This document shows positions 8,382-17,919 of a stretch of 64,000 bases of DNA, in pieces. The stretch comes from Rachicladosporium sp. CCFEE 5018 (taxonomy: Eukaryota > Ascomycota > Dothideomycetes > Cladosporiales > Cladosporiaceae): assembly GCA_002077045.2 (NCBI GenBank), contig KZ111140.1:248001-312000 (forward strand). The letters are read 5' to 3'. Every line of letters begins with the position of its first letter. Position 1 is the stretch's first letter. A model generated the notes under the pieces. That model did not search any database. It saw only the letters and a list, made by a program, of their open reading frames with translations, and was not told where the DNA came from. A program made the position numbers and the translations under genes.

Positions 8382-11013
8382 ATGGCGGCGCACAGCGCTG
8401 TGATACGTGAGCATACTGCCTATGAGTGTTTTCTGTGGATCTCGGTACTGACATTGGATATAGGGGATGAGCAGCTGCCTCTTCAGCACGTGGTGCTGTG
8501 TAGCACCTCCCTCAGCCAAGATGATCGCGTAAGTCGATGGCTTACTGTTCACCTGGAACAGCTTGAGGCATGGTACTAACTATTTACTAGACACGCCTGG
8601 CTAAGCTCGCCACTGAGATGGGTGCAGCACACAGACTTGATCTCACCGGCGACGTGACCCATCTGCTCGTGGGCGACATCAATACGAGCAAGTACAAATA
8701 TGTCGCCAAGCAGCGACCGGATATCAAGGTCCTCCATCCTGACTGGGTCATGGCAATACAGCAGATATGGACCGCGGGAACGGATGTGGATGTTACCGCC
8801 TTGGACAAGGAGTATCAGCTGCCTGCGCTTTCTGGTCTGAAGGTCTCTGTCACCGGTTTCATTGACACCGATGAGCGATTGGCCATCGCAGAGATGGTCA
8901 AGACCAACGGCGCGGAATATCACGGCGACATGACGAAGCAAGTCACGCATCTCATCGTTGCGAAGCCCGAGGGAGCGAAGTATGCTGCGGCGAAGGCTTG
9001 GGGTGTAGCAACGGTATCGGCAAAGTGGCTGAGCGACAGCCTGACACGAGGGATGGCATTGGATCCAGGACTTTACGACCCGACAATGCCAGAGGCAGAG
9101 CAAGGCATAGGTGCGTTTATCACCGAAGTCAGGCCGCGTGTGAGTTCTCTCAAGCGCGCAAGAGATAGCGAGTCTCAAGAAGAGGGCGATACTGGACCAC
9201 GCAAGCTACAACGATCTGCCAGCAGTCGGCTGCAGAGTCACAGCCAGAACGTCTGGCAAGGGATTTCTGTCGACGATTCTGAGGTCCAACCCTTGGATCA
9301 GAGTGGCTTCAGTCTTGTAGATGAGGATTCGCAGCACACTATGGGCCATGAGGCACATACGCCATCCGATTTAAGACCTGCCAGCTTTACGGCACCATAC
9401 CCTACGCAAGTGGTGCAGCGACCGCAAGGCTTCTTTGCAGGCCTGCACATTCTACTTCACGGCTTCGGAAGCGCGCAATATCAACGTGTTGTGGGTTTCC
9501 TGACTGGGAATGGAGCTGTCGTCCTGGCGGACAAGGACGAACTTCAACATGCTAAGAGTAGACCTCACTACAGAGCCACTTTCGTGCTTGTTCCTCACGA
9601 CCTGGCCGACCGACCTGGTTTCCTAAACAATGTCTCGGTAGATACGATCATCGCCACACAGTGGTGGGTCGAACGCTGCATGCGTTCGAAAGCACTGTTG
9701 CACCCCAAGAGCGATGTGATGAGTCGACCGCGCTGGGATTTGCTGATAGATGGCATGGTTGGCATGTCCATCTGCAGTAGTGGGTTCGACAGTGTCGATC
9801 TTAGGCATATTGCTAAGTCTGTGCAGGCTAATGACGCTACGTATGTTGAGCGACTTGATGAAGGGCCCAAGGTACTCGTCAGTGGCTCTGGGATGCTGCA
9901 CCCGGAGAAAGCAAAGTATGCCGCCTGGAAGAAAGTACCTGTCGTCACTGCGGCATGGCTGTGGGACTCATTCATGCAGAGACATATGCTGGACATCGAA
10001 GCTTACAGGATCGCGCCACCAACTCTCGACCCGCAGGAGACAGGTGCTAGCTCTGCTGCAGCTTCACCGACAGCCTCGATAACCCGGACAGAGCGATTGA
10101 AGGCGAAGTAAGCACATAAGACCACCGTCATGTAGACCTCTGCTGACATTGTGCCAGCAGAGACCCGCCAGCGCGGCTGTCTAATACGAGGAAGCGACAT
10201 GCGACACCATCACTACAATTGTATGCTTCACGGCCGACGCTAACGACTTCGAACAAACAAGCAGGGCCATTCATTCACGAAGATGACGACGATTCGCCGG
10301 TCATCATGGAACCGCCTCTAGTGGAGGCTGCAGCGCCCATGCAGCAGGGTTCACAAAGTCGCTCGCAGCCGTTGCAGGACATCCCTCCCAATGCTTCACC
10401 GCGAAAGCCAGACAGAGACCGAGAGGTTGTGCAAATCGATGGAGACGATGAGCCTCATGCCTATCAGCCAAAAACGACGCGAGCATCACCACCCACATCG
10501 AATGCTAGCCAACATCCGCCTTCACCCGCCAAAACTGCGGAACTAGAATATACAGCAGATCTACAAGCCTTAATCGAGCAACGTCGCGTCTCGCGACCCG
10601 GCTCTTCATCAAGCATACAACCTCCTCTGCAGCGACTGAAGTCGCGACGTCTTGGTCGCGCCACAAGTGGAAGCAGTCTGAACCCTCGCTCCTTGTCCGG
10701 AACCAGTATCGATCAGGCTATCGCCACTCGCCACCAATTAGCCGATGGTGTTGGCGAATTTGCAGACGATGCTGATGACAATGCACCCACTCACTCTGGT
10801 CCCGAGCCGCCTGGCACGCAGCTCGGGTACGACACCCCCGAGGCTGCTGCTGCGAAGCTGCACATGGAGAAGCGTATGGGTCCGAGCTTCTCGGACGCAC
10901 CTACGGGGATGAGAGTAGCGAGTCTAGGGACGGTCAAAGACAGTGGACCATCCGGACTAGGTTCGAGAGTCGCTGGGGCTGCCGGAAGGACGAAGGGGAG
11001 GACGAGGCGATGA
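8382..11013 (+). CDS. DPB11: Rad4/Dpb11/TopBP1-like BRCT scaffold protein
   Basis: Scaffold needed to start DNA replication and to activate the DNA-damage checkpoint; it binds phosphorylated partners through BRCT domains in the nucleus. Proposed exons 8382-8406, 8464-8528, 8591-10107 and 10161-11013, giving 819 residues. BRCT1 is near residues 14-100 (PLQHVVLCSTSL, DVTHLLVGD), BRCT2 near 108-195 (VTGFIDTDER, VTHLIVAKPEG, KWLSDSL). A linker follows, then a BRCT pair at about 305-400 and 415-500 (WWVERCM and WLWDSFM close them). The C-terminal third is disordered, Ser/Pro-rich, ending in basic residues. The N-terminal order matches fission yeast Rad4. The first small exon and start at 8382 are the least certain part; without the first intron the frame also stays open. 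Confidence 0.9.
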
Positions 11014-11278
11014 GCACAGAGTCTGATTACGATAGGATTAGCATAGCTTTGCATATCGAGACCATGAATTCTTCAACTTCACCCTCTATTGCGAGAGCAT
11101 GGCCCAAGATCGGAGCAGCATCCTTTGACATGTGGATATTCCCTCGACGCTAAGCCTGATTGGTACTTTTGCGACTGCTACCTTCATGCAGTGCGCGGTA
11201 TATCGACACAGACACTGATGATAGCTTAGGCTGCACGATTCTCACTCATCACAACACTGTGCCAGGAGCGCCGCCATC

Positions 11279-12994
11279 ATGGGCAAAGGTAAGCCTGGTC
11301 TCCCTCCCTCGTGCATCCCACTCAACCGACTAACATCACCCTCCCAGGCACAGATAAGTTGTACGTCCGTCTACCCAAACTTCAGTAGCCCATATGTTGC
11401 TCCTCTGACACCATCTCCCCAGATCACCCACAGCGAATGGTCCTCCGCCGACGCATTCGGTGCTTCCGCTGGAGCAAACGCCCGCAAAGCGGACCTATCA
11501 AACCGCAATAATCTCCCCTTCACCCACTGCGCCCTAACCCTCACACCATGGAGCCATCCAGTCTGCACACCCGCGGGAAGGATCTTCGAGCTGACGGCCA
11601 TACTACCGCACGTGAGGAAACATGGCACAGATCCTGTAGACAACTCGTCGCTCAAGACAGCAGATCTGGTGAAGTTGAACTTCACGAAGAGTGAGGGAAA
11701 GGAAGGAGGGTTCGTGGATCCGGTGACGGATAAGAGTTTCACTGCGAGCACGAGGCTGGTTGCTATACGGGGGACGGGAAATGTGTTTGCGTGGGAGACT
11801 GTGGAGCGATTGAACATCAAGGCGAAGAATTGGAGGGATCTGGTTAGCGAGGTTGAGTTTGAGAGGGGGGATGTTATTGTGTTGCAAGAGGGTGAGGGGA
11901 GGGTGACGGGCGCTGTTGTGAAGGAGGAGGAGAGTGCGAAGGTGCAGAGGGCGAAGGAGGCTGTTGCGAGGAAACGAACGGAGCGGGAGAACGGCAGCAG
12001 CACCGCTGTGGCCACGAGTGCGTCTACAGCGACTCGGCCAGCCGCTTCCTCTGCTTCGAGTCGAACTACCGCACCATTACCTTACAACGCAGCCCGGCAC
12101 TCCAACGGCCTAGCAGCCGCGTCATTCACCTCCACCGGCCTAACACCAAACACCTCCACCGCCCCAACGCTCCTCACAACCGAACAATACCTCCTCTCCC
12201 GCCCGCGCCTAGTCAAGAACACCGGCTACGCCCGCCTCCTCACCACCCACGGGACCTTGAACCTAGCTCTATACCCCGAGAACGCCCCGAAAGCAGTCTG
12301 GAACTTCATCACTCTCGCGAAACGAGGGTACTACAACGGCGTGAGCTTCCATCGGAATATCCCGAACTTCATGCTGCAGGGTGGCGATCCGACGGGAACG
12401 GGGAGGGGAGGCGAGAGTTGCTGGGGAAAGGACAAGGCTTTTGCGGACGAGTTCGAGGGACCACAGAAGCATGATGGCAGGGGCGTGGTGAGTATGGCGA
12501 ACAAGGGGAAGGGCACGAATACGAGTCAGTTCTTCTTTACGTACCGCGCTGCGCCGCATTTGGACAGGAAGCATACCATTTTTGGGCGGGTCGTGGAGGG
12601 GCTGGATACGCTGGATCGGCTGGAGAAGGTACCTGTGGATGAGAAGGATCGGCCGGTTGAGAGGTGTGCTATTGAGGAGGTTGTTATCTTTGTTGATCCG
12701 TTTGAGGAGTTCTTGAAGGAGAGGGAGGGGAAGGAGGTTGAGGACTTGAGGAAGGAGGTTTTGAGGAGGGAGGGTGGAGCGGAGGATGAGAGAACTACGT
12801 GGACGGGGAAGAGGGTTCGGGGGGAGGGTAGGGTTAGTGATGACGATGGGGGAGGGGTGGGGAAGTATCTCAAGGCTGCAAACTCGGGTAGTGCGGCCAA
12901 AATTGTGAGTGAGGAGTGGGAGGCACGGGACATGGCGCCACCTGGCAAGAAGGCGAAGAAAGGGGGTGGGTTCGGGGATTTCAGTGGCTGGTAG
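11279..12994 (+). CDS. PPIL2: PPIL2/Cyp60-type U-box cyclophilin
   Basis: Peptidyl-prolyl cis-trans isomerase fused to a U-box; in other eukaryotes a nuclear, spliceosome-associated ubiquitin-ligase-type protein. Exons 11279-11288, 11348-11364 and 11423-12994 give 532 residues starting MGKGTDKLY-ITHSEWSS, the conserved family N-terminus. This fixes the two tiny leading exons even though the second donor (GTCCGT) is unusual. The U-box region is about residues 38-110 (HPVCTPAGRIFE). The cyclophilin domain is about 279-435 with FHRNIPNFMLQGGDPTGTG, the SQFFFTY segment and a His-bearing HTIFGRV. The tail is Lys/Glu-rich. Codon choice flips between C-ending and G/T-ending blocks along the gene. 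Confidence 0.92.
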   Translation: MGKGKPGLPPSCIPLNRLTSPSQAQISCTSVYPNFSSPYVAPLTPSPQITHSEWSSADAFGASAGANARKADLSNRNNLPFTHCALTLTPWSHPVCTPAGRIFELTAILPHVRKHGTDPVDNSSLKTADLVKLNFTKSEGKEGGFVDPVTDKSFTASTRLVAIRGTGNVFAWETVERLNIKAKNWRDLVSEVEFERGDVIVLQEGEGRVTGAVVKEEESAKVQRAKEAVARKRTERENGSSTAVATSASTATRPAASSASSRTTAPLPYNAARHSNGLAAASFTSTGLTPNTSTAPTLLTTEQYLLSRPRLVKNTGYARLLTTHGTLNLALYPENAPKAVWNFITLAKRGYYNGVSFHRNIPNFMLQGGDPTGTGRGGESCWGKDKAFADEFEGPQKHDGRGVVSMANKGKGTNTSQFFFTYRAAPHLDRKHTIFGRVVEGLDTLDRLEKVPVDEKDRPVERCAIEEVVIFVDPFEEFLKEREGKEVEDLRKEVLRREGGAEDERTTWTGKRVRGEGRVSDDDGGGVGKYLKAANSGSAAKIVSEEWEARDMAPPGKKAKKGGGFGDFSGW

Positions 12995-13664
12995 CGTTGT
13001 AGAGATCAGAGATCCTGGTTCTTTCGCTACGTCGTCTCTGGTAGGACGTGTCTCTCCAGTTCGTGACCTCCGCCTGTGTCACTTCGGCTCTCCTTCACCC
13101 TTTCATCATGACCTTCTCTACACCACCCACTGGCCACAAGTCGCGCGACGCTGAGAACTCGCAGCCCTGCCCCCTGCATCCATCGATTGCCTACTTCGTT
13201 TCCCCTCAATCAGCCCAGCATCTACGCCTTATGCTGCGTGGCCGGGCGAGCTGCGTTCTTCTTATGTCTGACTGTCCACACTCGTATGGTGGCCAAACGA
13301 CTGAGTGTGCACCGTGTGGAGATCCTGCCTGCTACGGGCTGCCGAGTCTGACGCCCAGTCAAGTCCATAGGAGAGCCTCGTACACTTAGCTTTCAGCGTG
13401 ATAGCGTCGTCTGTGACCATGATCGTGAGATCGAGCCAGGTTTCCCAAGTATGCACGATGGCACTGCTTATTTGAGCATCGTCCCGATTCAGGGCTGAGG
13501 TTTGATCCTTGTCGTATAGGGCATCTATTTGATCGCAGATAATCGCTGACAGGCACAGCCGTTGTCTTGGATAAGTCTGCTCGCGCACAATCGATGCGAT
13601 CGTCAAGACGTTCAGATCGTTACCGGACGTTCAGAGATCAGTCACATGACAGGCAATGCCTTAC
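12995..13664. other. Intergenic, no gene recognised
   Basis: Lies between the convergent 3' ends of the cyclophilin and Tim17-like genes. A 114-codon minus-strand frame (13262-13606) has no recognisable domain and is not supported. Confidence 0.4.
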
Positions 13665-14382
13665 TCACTCCTTCGGCAATAGCAGAGCTTCAGTCTGCGG
13701 AGTCTCTGCTTCGGCTGATCCGGACGTCTGCTGACTCTTCAATGCGGCCATCTTGTCGTCCAAGATGGAGATCTCAACGTCGACCTTCAGTAGCTTCTCT
13801 CGGAGGATCTCCGCGTACTCATCATTGGTCATGTGCTTCATCGGCAGCAAATCAGCCCATGACCACGAACTCTGCGGCTTATTGGTCTCAACAATAACAG
13901 CTTTAGGCGACTGCCACCAGTTCACAGTTCCCTGTCCGGCACCAGCCAACAAAGCCATGACTAGGGTTCCAGGGATCGCATTTGATCGTCCACGAAAGAG
14001 TAGACCAGTGAGACCACCAGACAAACCTCCAGCGACCGCACTAGCTTTGATGCGATCACTGGACGACTGGAGACCAGGGGTGGACCAAGCTTGCAGGACG
14101 AAGCCCCGAGATGCCCAGTAGGTCGTGCCGAGGAATGTGCACTGAATAGCAGATGCTGTGGCAAATAGCGACGGAGTCGCACTTCGGACTATGCCTGCTG
14201 TGCCACCTACTAAGAAGCCTGCCGCGCCTTTGATGATGGTTAGCTGATGGTCACGGATCAGTAATGTCGAAATTCGATATACCTGAGAAAGCCCCTACTT
14301 TCAAGGCCGGCTCGAGGACCGCCATCAGAGGGTCTTGGTACGGCTTCCTGGCATCTTTGCTGGCTTGTGCCATCATCGCCAT
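13665..14382 (-). CDS. Tim17/Tim22/Tim23-family mitochondrial membrane protein
   Basis: Small inner-membrane-type protein with the glycine-rich hydrophobic segments of the Tim17/22/23/Pmp24 superfamily. Exon 1 starts at 14382 (MAMMAQASKDARKPYQDPL...) and ends near 14287. A short intron with a CTAAC branch site follows. The second exon continues GAAGFLVGGTAGIVRSATPS, then ASAVAGGLSGGLTGLLFRGR and a further glycine-rich stretch, ending at 13665. The Gly-zipper helices and the RSATP-type loop are the evidence. The last about 60 residues are soluble and form a likely coiled coil. It is not clearly the import-channel subunit itself; an uncharacterised fungal paralogue is more likely. Confidence 0.75.
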
Positions 14383-14701
14383 TGACTACCGCATCTCCGA
14401 GGCGTGTATCGCGTTGTACCTCGCGCACATGTTCACTATATGACCCCTAAACTACTAGTGGTGAAGTCGAGGTTGGACCCTCGGGCAATGCGCTCATCTG
14501 TAGAGGCGCTCGGGCCACCCGACATCTGAGGAAATTCCGCTCCACCTCATAAAGTCGACAGAAGACACACACGACTCGACGACCACCACCAACGAGAGCA
14601 CCACCACCGCTCGCACCACACACTCGACAAATAACAGGAAGCACATACTTCCTGTTCTATCGGCCAGCGCACACAGCGCCGGGTCGACCACAACCGCAAT
14701 C
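14383..14701. promoter_or_regulatory. Shared promoter, Tim17-like / eIF4B
   Basis: About 320 bp between two divergently transcribed genes, so a bidirectional promoter by position. The eIF4B side is C/A-rich with CACCAC runs just upstream of the ATG at 14702. No specific operator was identified. Confidence 0.5.
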
Positions 14702-15350
14702 ATGGGTACGTACTTCACTTTGCGCGCGCGGGGTGGTGGAGGGAATTACATGCGATAGCGGCGGTGACGGTAGTGACAACAGCGATGGGCCAACGACCTT
14801 TCCTAGCACATTCCAACTATAGTGGCAATCTTATGGGACACTGACAGCATCATGTGTAGCTCCTAAAAAGAAGGCGGAGAAGATGGCGCTGGGCGATTTC
14901 CTGCAGAATCAGAGTGCGTATATCCTATATGGGAGAAGGTGAAGTCAAGGTATGCTTACACAATACAGCGCTCGGTTCATGGGCCGACGAAATGGACTCG
15001 CAGCCTCTGCCATCTGCCTCCTCGAAGTACTCGGCGCGCGACAGAGAGGGAGGAGATCGCTCGTTCAGTCAGCCGACGTGGGAGCGCTCTGGGAGTAACA
15101 TGGGTGCACGTGGTGGTGATTCAGGATATGGTGGTGGCGGTGGTGAGTTCAGGCTCGTAGTGCAAATCTGGGCCTCCACTAACTCAACATACAGACCGTC
15201 CTCAGTACGCCGTCCGCGAGGAGCTGCCTCTCCCAGACAAGCCGCCTTACACAGTCCATCTCGGCAACCTCGCTTTCGACGTCACACAAACAGACGTGGA
15301 GGGTTTTCTGGCAGGCTGCGATGTCACATCAGTGCGCTTGATTGAGGACA
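14702..15350 (+). CDS. TIF3: Translation initiation factor eIF4B, 5' part only
   Basis: RNA-binding helper of eIF4A/eIF4F in cap-dependent translation. Exons 14702-14705 (ATG plus one base), 14860-14913, 14969-15142 and 15195-15350, then the N gap. The protein reads MAPKKKAEKMALGDFLQN, then LGSWADEMDSQPLP, a Gly/Asp/Arg-rich stretch and the start of the RRM (PYTVHLGNLAFDVTQ). That is the typical order for fungal eIF4B. The RRM is cut in mid-domain at the gap and nothing of the 3' half appears on the other side. No second copy exists elsewhere in the window: arm B is followed by a different gene. Confidence 0.88.
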
Positions 15351-15450
15351 NNNNNNNNNNNNNNNNNNNNNNNNNNNNNNNNNNNNNNNNNNNNNNNNNN
15401 NNNNNNNNNNNNNNNNNNNNNNNNNNNNNNNNNNNNNNNNNNNNNNNNNN
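15351..15450. other. Assembly gap, 100 N
   Basis: Exactly 100 unknown bases, the usual placeholder for a gap of unknown size. On the left eIF4B runs into it on the plus strand; on the right the CCCH zinc-finger gene of arm A runs into it on the minus strand. Both genes lose their 3' parts, so the true gap must hold at least the missing CCCH end (about 1.2 kb in arm B) and the rest of eIF4B. Confidence 0.98.
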
Positions 15451-16038
15451 ATCGGGTATGTTGCGATCGAACCACTTCTTCACTTCGTCCTTGAGGATCA
15501 ACGCGGCTTGACGACCACCTTTCTCGCCATCGCGGAGGAAGGACTCCTTGGAGATCATTCCATCACCGTCGATGAGGACTAAGACGAATGGATCGCGGTT
15601 CTGCAAGATGTCAGCATGGGTGGCAAATGTGTCATGAAAGCTGTCTACCCACCAGTATGTATTGCAAGCGCTTCACGTTTTCCGTCAACCCCTGCTCACG
15701 CGCGTGAGCGTTGGCGGTGTAGGTGCGCTGAACATCGTGCTCTCGAACTAGCTCGGCATGCTTCAGTGAGAGGTTCTCATAGCGAGTGATGACTTCCTGA
15801 AGGGTCATCAGCGCCATGGTCTCATGTTTGGTGGCGAATGGAAGTTGCTCACCTCCAGCAGCACAGTCCGCTTCACGCCTGCAAGCTTCAGTTCTTCGTG
15901 ACGCTCCCACAGACTGAGTGGGTCTGATCCGGTGATGTTGTTGGCCATTGCAGGTATGCCGTTTCGATGAGGTGTGTTGATGTGTGTTGAGTCGCCGTTG
16001 CCCAAACCAAGCAAATCGAGGTTGCTGTAATTTGCCAT
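15451..16038 (-). CDS. CCCH zinc-finger protein, 5' fragment (arm A)
   Basis: First three exons of the gene found complete at 47,442-49,230. It starts at 16038 (MANYSNLDLLGLGNGDS) and continues with the coiled-coil exon (ITRYENLSLKHAELVREHD). It enters the exon with NRDPFVLVLIDGDGMI and stops at the N gap at a point equal to 48,029 of arm B. The zinc fingers and two thirds of the protein are therefore absent. Whether the chromosomal gene is whole cannot be told. It differs from arm B at a few residues (for example Ser for Phe after DGDGMI). Confidence 0.85.
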
Positions 16039-16651
16039 ATTGTCGTGGAGGGGAGTCGAAGGTACTGTTGATGCGACAATTGATGTGGGTATGGCAGGGT
16101 GAAGGCGGGGAGTCAGAGGTGAGGGCGTCCCTGGGTCGTGCCTGCCTCTTGTGCCTTCACTCTGGAAGACACCTTAACTTTACTTCGACTTCACCTTCAT
16201 GCAATCACAAGACCGTAATGAACTCGATTCCGATGGGAAGATACATGTGACAACGCGTAGAGACAGAACGCAGCCCGAACGCCGTCCGTTTGTCGTGGCG
16301 ATATGCGTTCGAGGCACCCTTCCACAATGCCCGTGTAAGACGAAGACGCCAATGCCTACTGAAATCAAGATGATTTGCGGTTCCTTCTAGCACTTCAACA
16401 GAGGCGCCGAAAGTTTCCGTCAACTGTGGACATGCCACTGGTCCGCTCCGCACCCTCTTTGCCGCTCAAGGAGACCGACTTCTGCGAATCCATGTCGGGC
16501 ACGAGCATGACGCTAGTTTCTGGCGTTGTGTAACATCGACCCCTGAACATGCAGCTGCCCGCGTTTTAGTGACCTCTCACGTCCACCTCCGACCGGTATC
16601 CCTGACGGCAAGCCTTCGGTAGATATGGCTACCTGGACCAGAGCAGACACG
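16039..16651. other. Intergenic, conserved between arms
   Basis: Between the 5' end of the CCCH gene and the 3' end of aprataxin. It aligns well with 46,829-47,441, with only scattered substitutions. The short open frames here are matched between arms only because the DNA is duplicated; I see no gene. Confidence 0.5.
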
Positions 16652-17359
16652 TTACTCTTTAATCCACTCATCCTTTTCCAGCTCAAGATGCTCCTTCAAC
16701 CTCAGCATGCGATTGCCAAAGTTCTTGCCACACCTCCAACAGATCATGTCGACCGGCATCCAACTATACTGCCGACGGTGATCGTGCTTGGTGAGCGGGA
16801 ATTGATCTAGGGGAACCAAAAAATCCGTCGTGAACGACTGATAGTGGTTCGTCATTTTCATCTTTTCCCCGCAGAACTCTCTGCTCATAACATGAATATG
16901 CAGATTTCCCATTGAAGGGTTGGAGTGAATGCCACTGACAACCTCTTTCTCCCAGTCTCTCCCTGGAGGCAGCTGTTCGGGCGGGTCATCGGACTCCAAT
17001 GCCTCTATGAGTGGCCGATCTGACGCACTCTGTCGGCCGAACCGCCGTCGCAATTCCGTTGCAACGAGCTTGCGCACCTTCTTCTCTTCTGCAACGCACT
17101 CTTCCAGGAAAGCCGAATCATCGAAAGCTTCCTGCGGCCGCATTACACTCTTCTTGAGATCTCGAGGGAGTATCAAGGTGTGGACGATGGACTTCGAATA
17201 TGCGTCGTTGATCACGACGAACTTTTCATTTGAATAGATCACGCGACTCGATGGGAAGGAGTCGGGGTCCTTGATGTAGGCTACAAGTCCACTGCGGCCC
17301 ATCGCCTTCGACTTCTCAGTGGCGGCATCGGGTTTCATGGCTTTGGACTTTGGGGACAT
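16652..17359 (-). CDS. HNT3: Aprataxin-like DNA-adenylate hydrolase (arm A)
   Basis: Removes 5'-AMP from abortive DNA-ligation ends in the nucleus. Single exon, 235 residues, the size of yeast Hnt3. A HIT domain fills about residues 25-185 with NEKFVVINDAYSKS and the histidine motif LHIHVMS, which carries the nucleophilic His. The C-terminal C2HE zinc finger starts at CWRCGKNFG and ends in HLELEKDEW. Start codon at 17359; the next gene is divergent, 560 bp away. A near-identical copy lies at 46,121-46,828. All catalytic residues are kept in both copies. Confidence 0.92.
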   Translation of the reverse strand: MSPKSKAMKPDAATEKSKAMGRSGLVAYIKDPDSFPSSRVIYSNEKFVVINDAYSKSIVHTLILPRDLKKSVMRPQEAFDDSAFLEECVAEEKKVRKLVATELRRRFGRQSASDRPLIEALESDDPPEQLPPGRDWEKEVVSGIHSNPSMGNLHIHVMSREFCGEKMKMTNHYQSFTTDFLVPLDQFPLTKHDHRRQYSWMPVDMICWRCGKNFGNRMLRLKEHLELEKDEWIKE

Positions 17360-17706
17360 AAGCTCTGTGACTGCGCGACCAATGATCAGACTATGAGAGT
17401 GAGTGGACTTGATTTGACAGGATGGCTCCGAATGAGAGGTAGTGTCAGATCATCTTACATGCGTTTCGTTTCGATGGCGTTGCTGGGGGAGATGAAGGAT
17501 GTGGAATGTGCGTTGCATTCGCCGGAGCCATTCCTGCCTGCGCAGCCTGGATTAGGGCTTTAGAGCGTCGTACTAGATGTTGCTTCCCATATCGTAACGA
17601 GCTACGCATTCGAGGTCGAGCGTAGCAACTGCATTGCCATTGCAGTGAAGCTCCTCATCTCTTACAACCGTGAGGCGACTGAATGGTCGAAGTTAAAGTG
17701 GTTACG

Positions 17707-17760
17707 TCACATGTCACTGAACTTTGGCGCGTCGCCTCAGCAAACCGACGCGACATGTGA
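17707..17760. promoter_or_regulatory. Conserved dyad element with ACGCG/CGCGT boxes (arm A)
   Basis: A 54-bp block in the divergent promoter between aprataxin and the DUF4211 gene is identical to 45,707-45,760 in arm B, while its flanks have mutated. It has nested dyad symmetry: TCACATGTC at the left pairs with GACATGTGA at the right, and CGCGTCG (17728-17734) pairs with CGACGCG (17746-17752). The inner boxes resemble the MBF/MCB core (ACGCG), which in yeasts controls replication and repair genes. That function is inferred. Confidence 0.6.
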
Positions 17761-17919
17761 GTCTACAACTTATTCGATTGTACCAAATTCATTCCGGAGC
17801 TACTGTTTGCTGAAGCTGATTATCGCGTTGGACGACTCGCGACCGAGCTCGAACATGCGCTCAAGTGCATAGCTCCGACGCATGCTCGTGAAGGAGATCG
17901 TGTCGAAAGCTCACTGGAG

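Noticed and set aside
11371..12015. Long antisense frame (214 codons) inside the cyclophilin gene
   Set aside because: Antisense shadow caused by biased codon use; the sense strand encodes clear U-box and cyclophilin domains.
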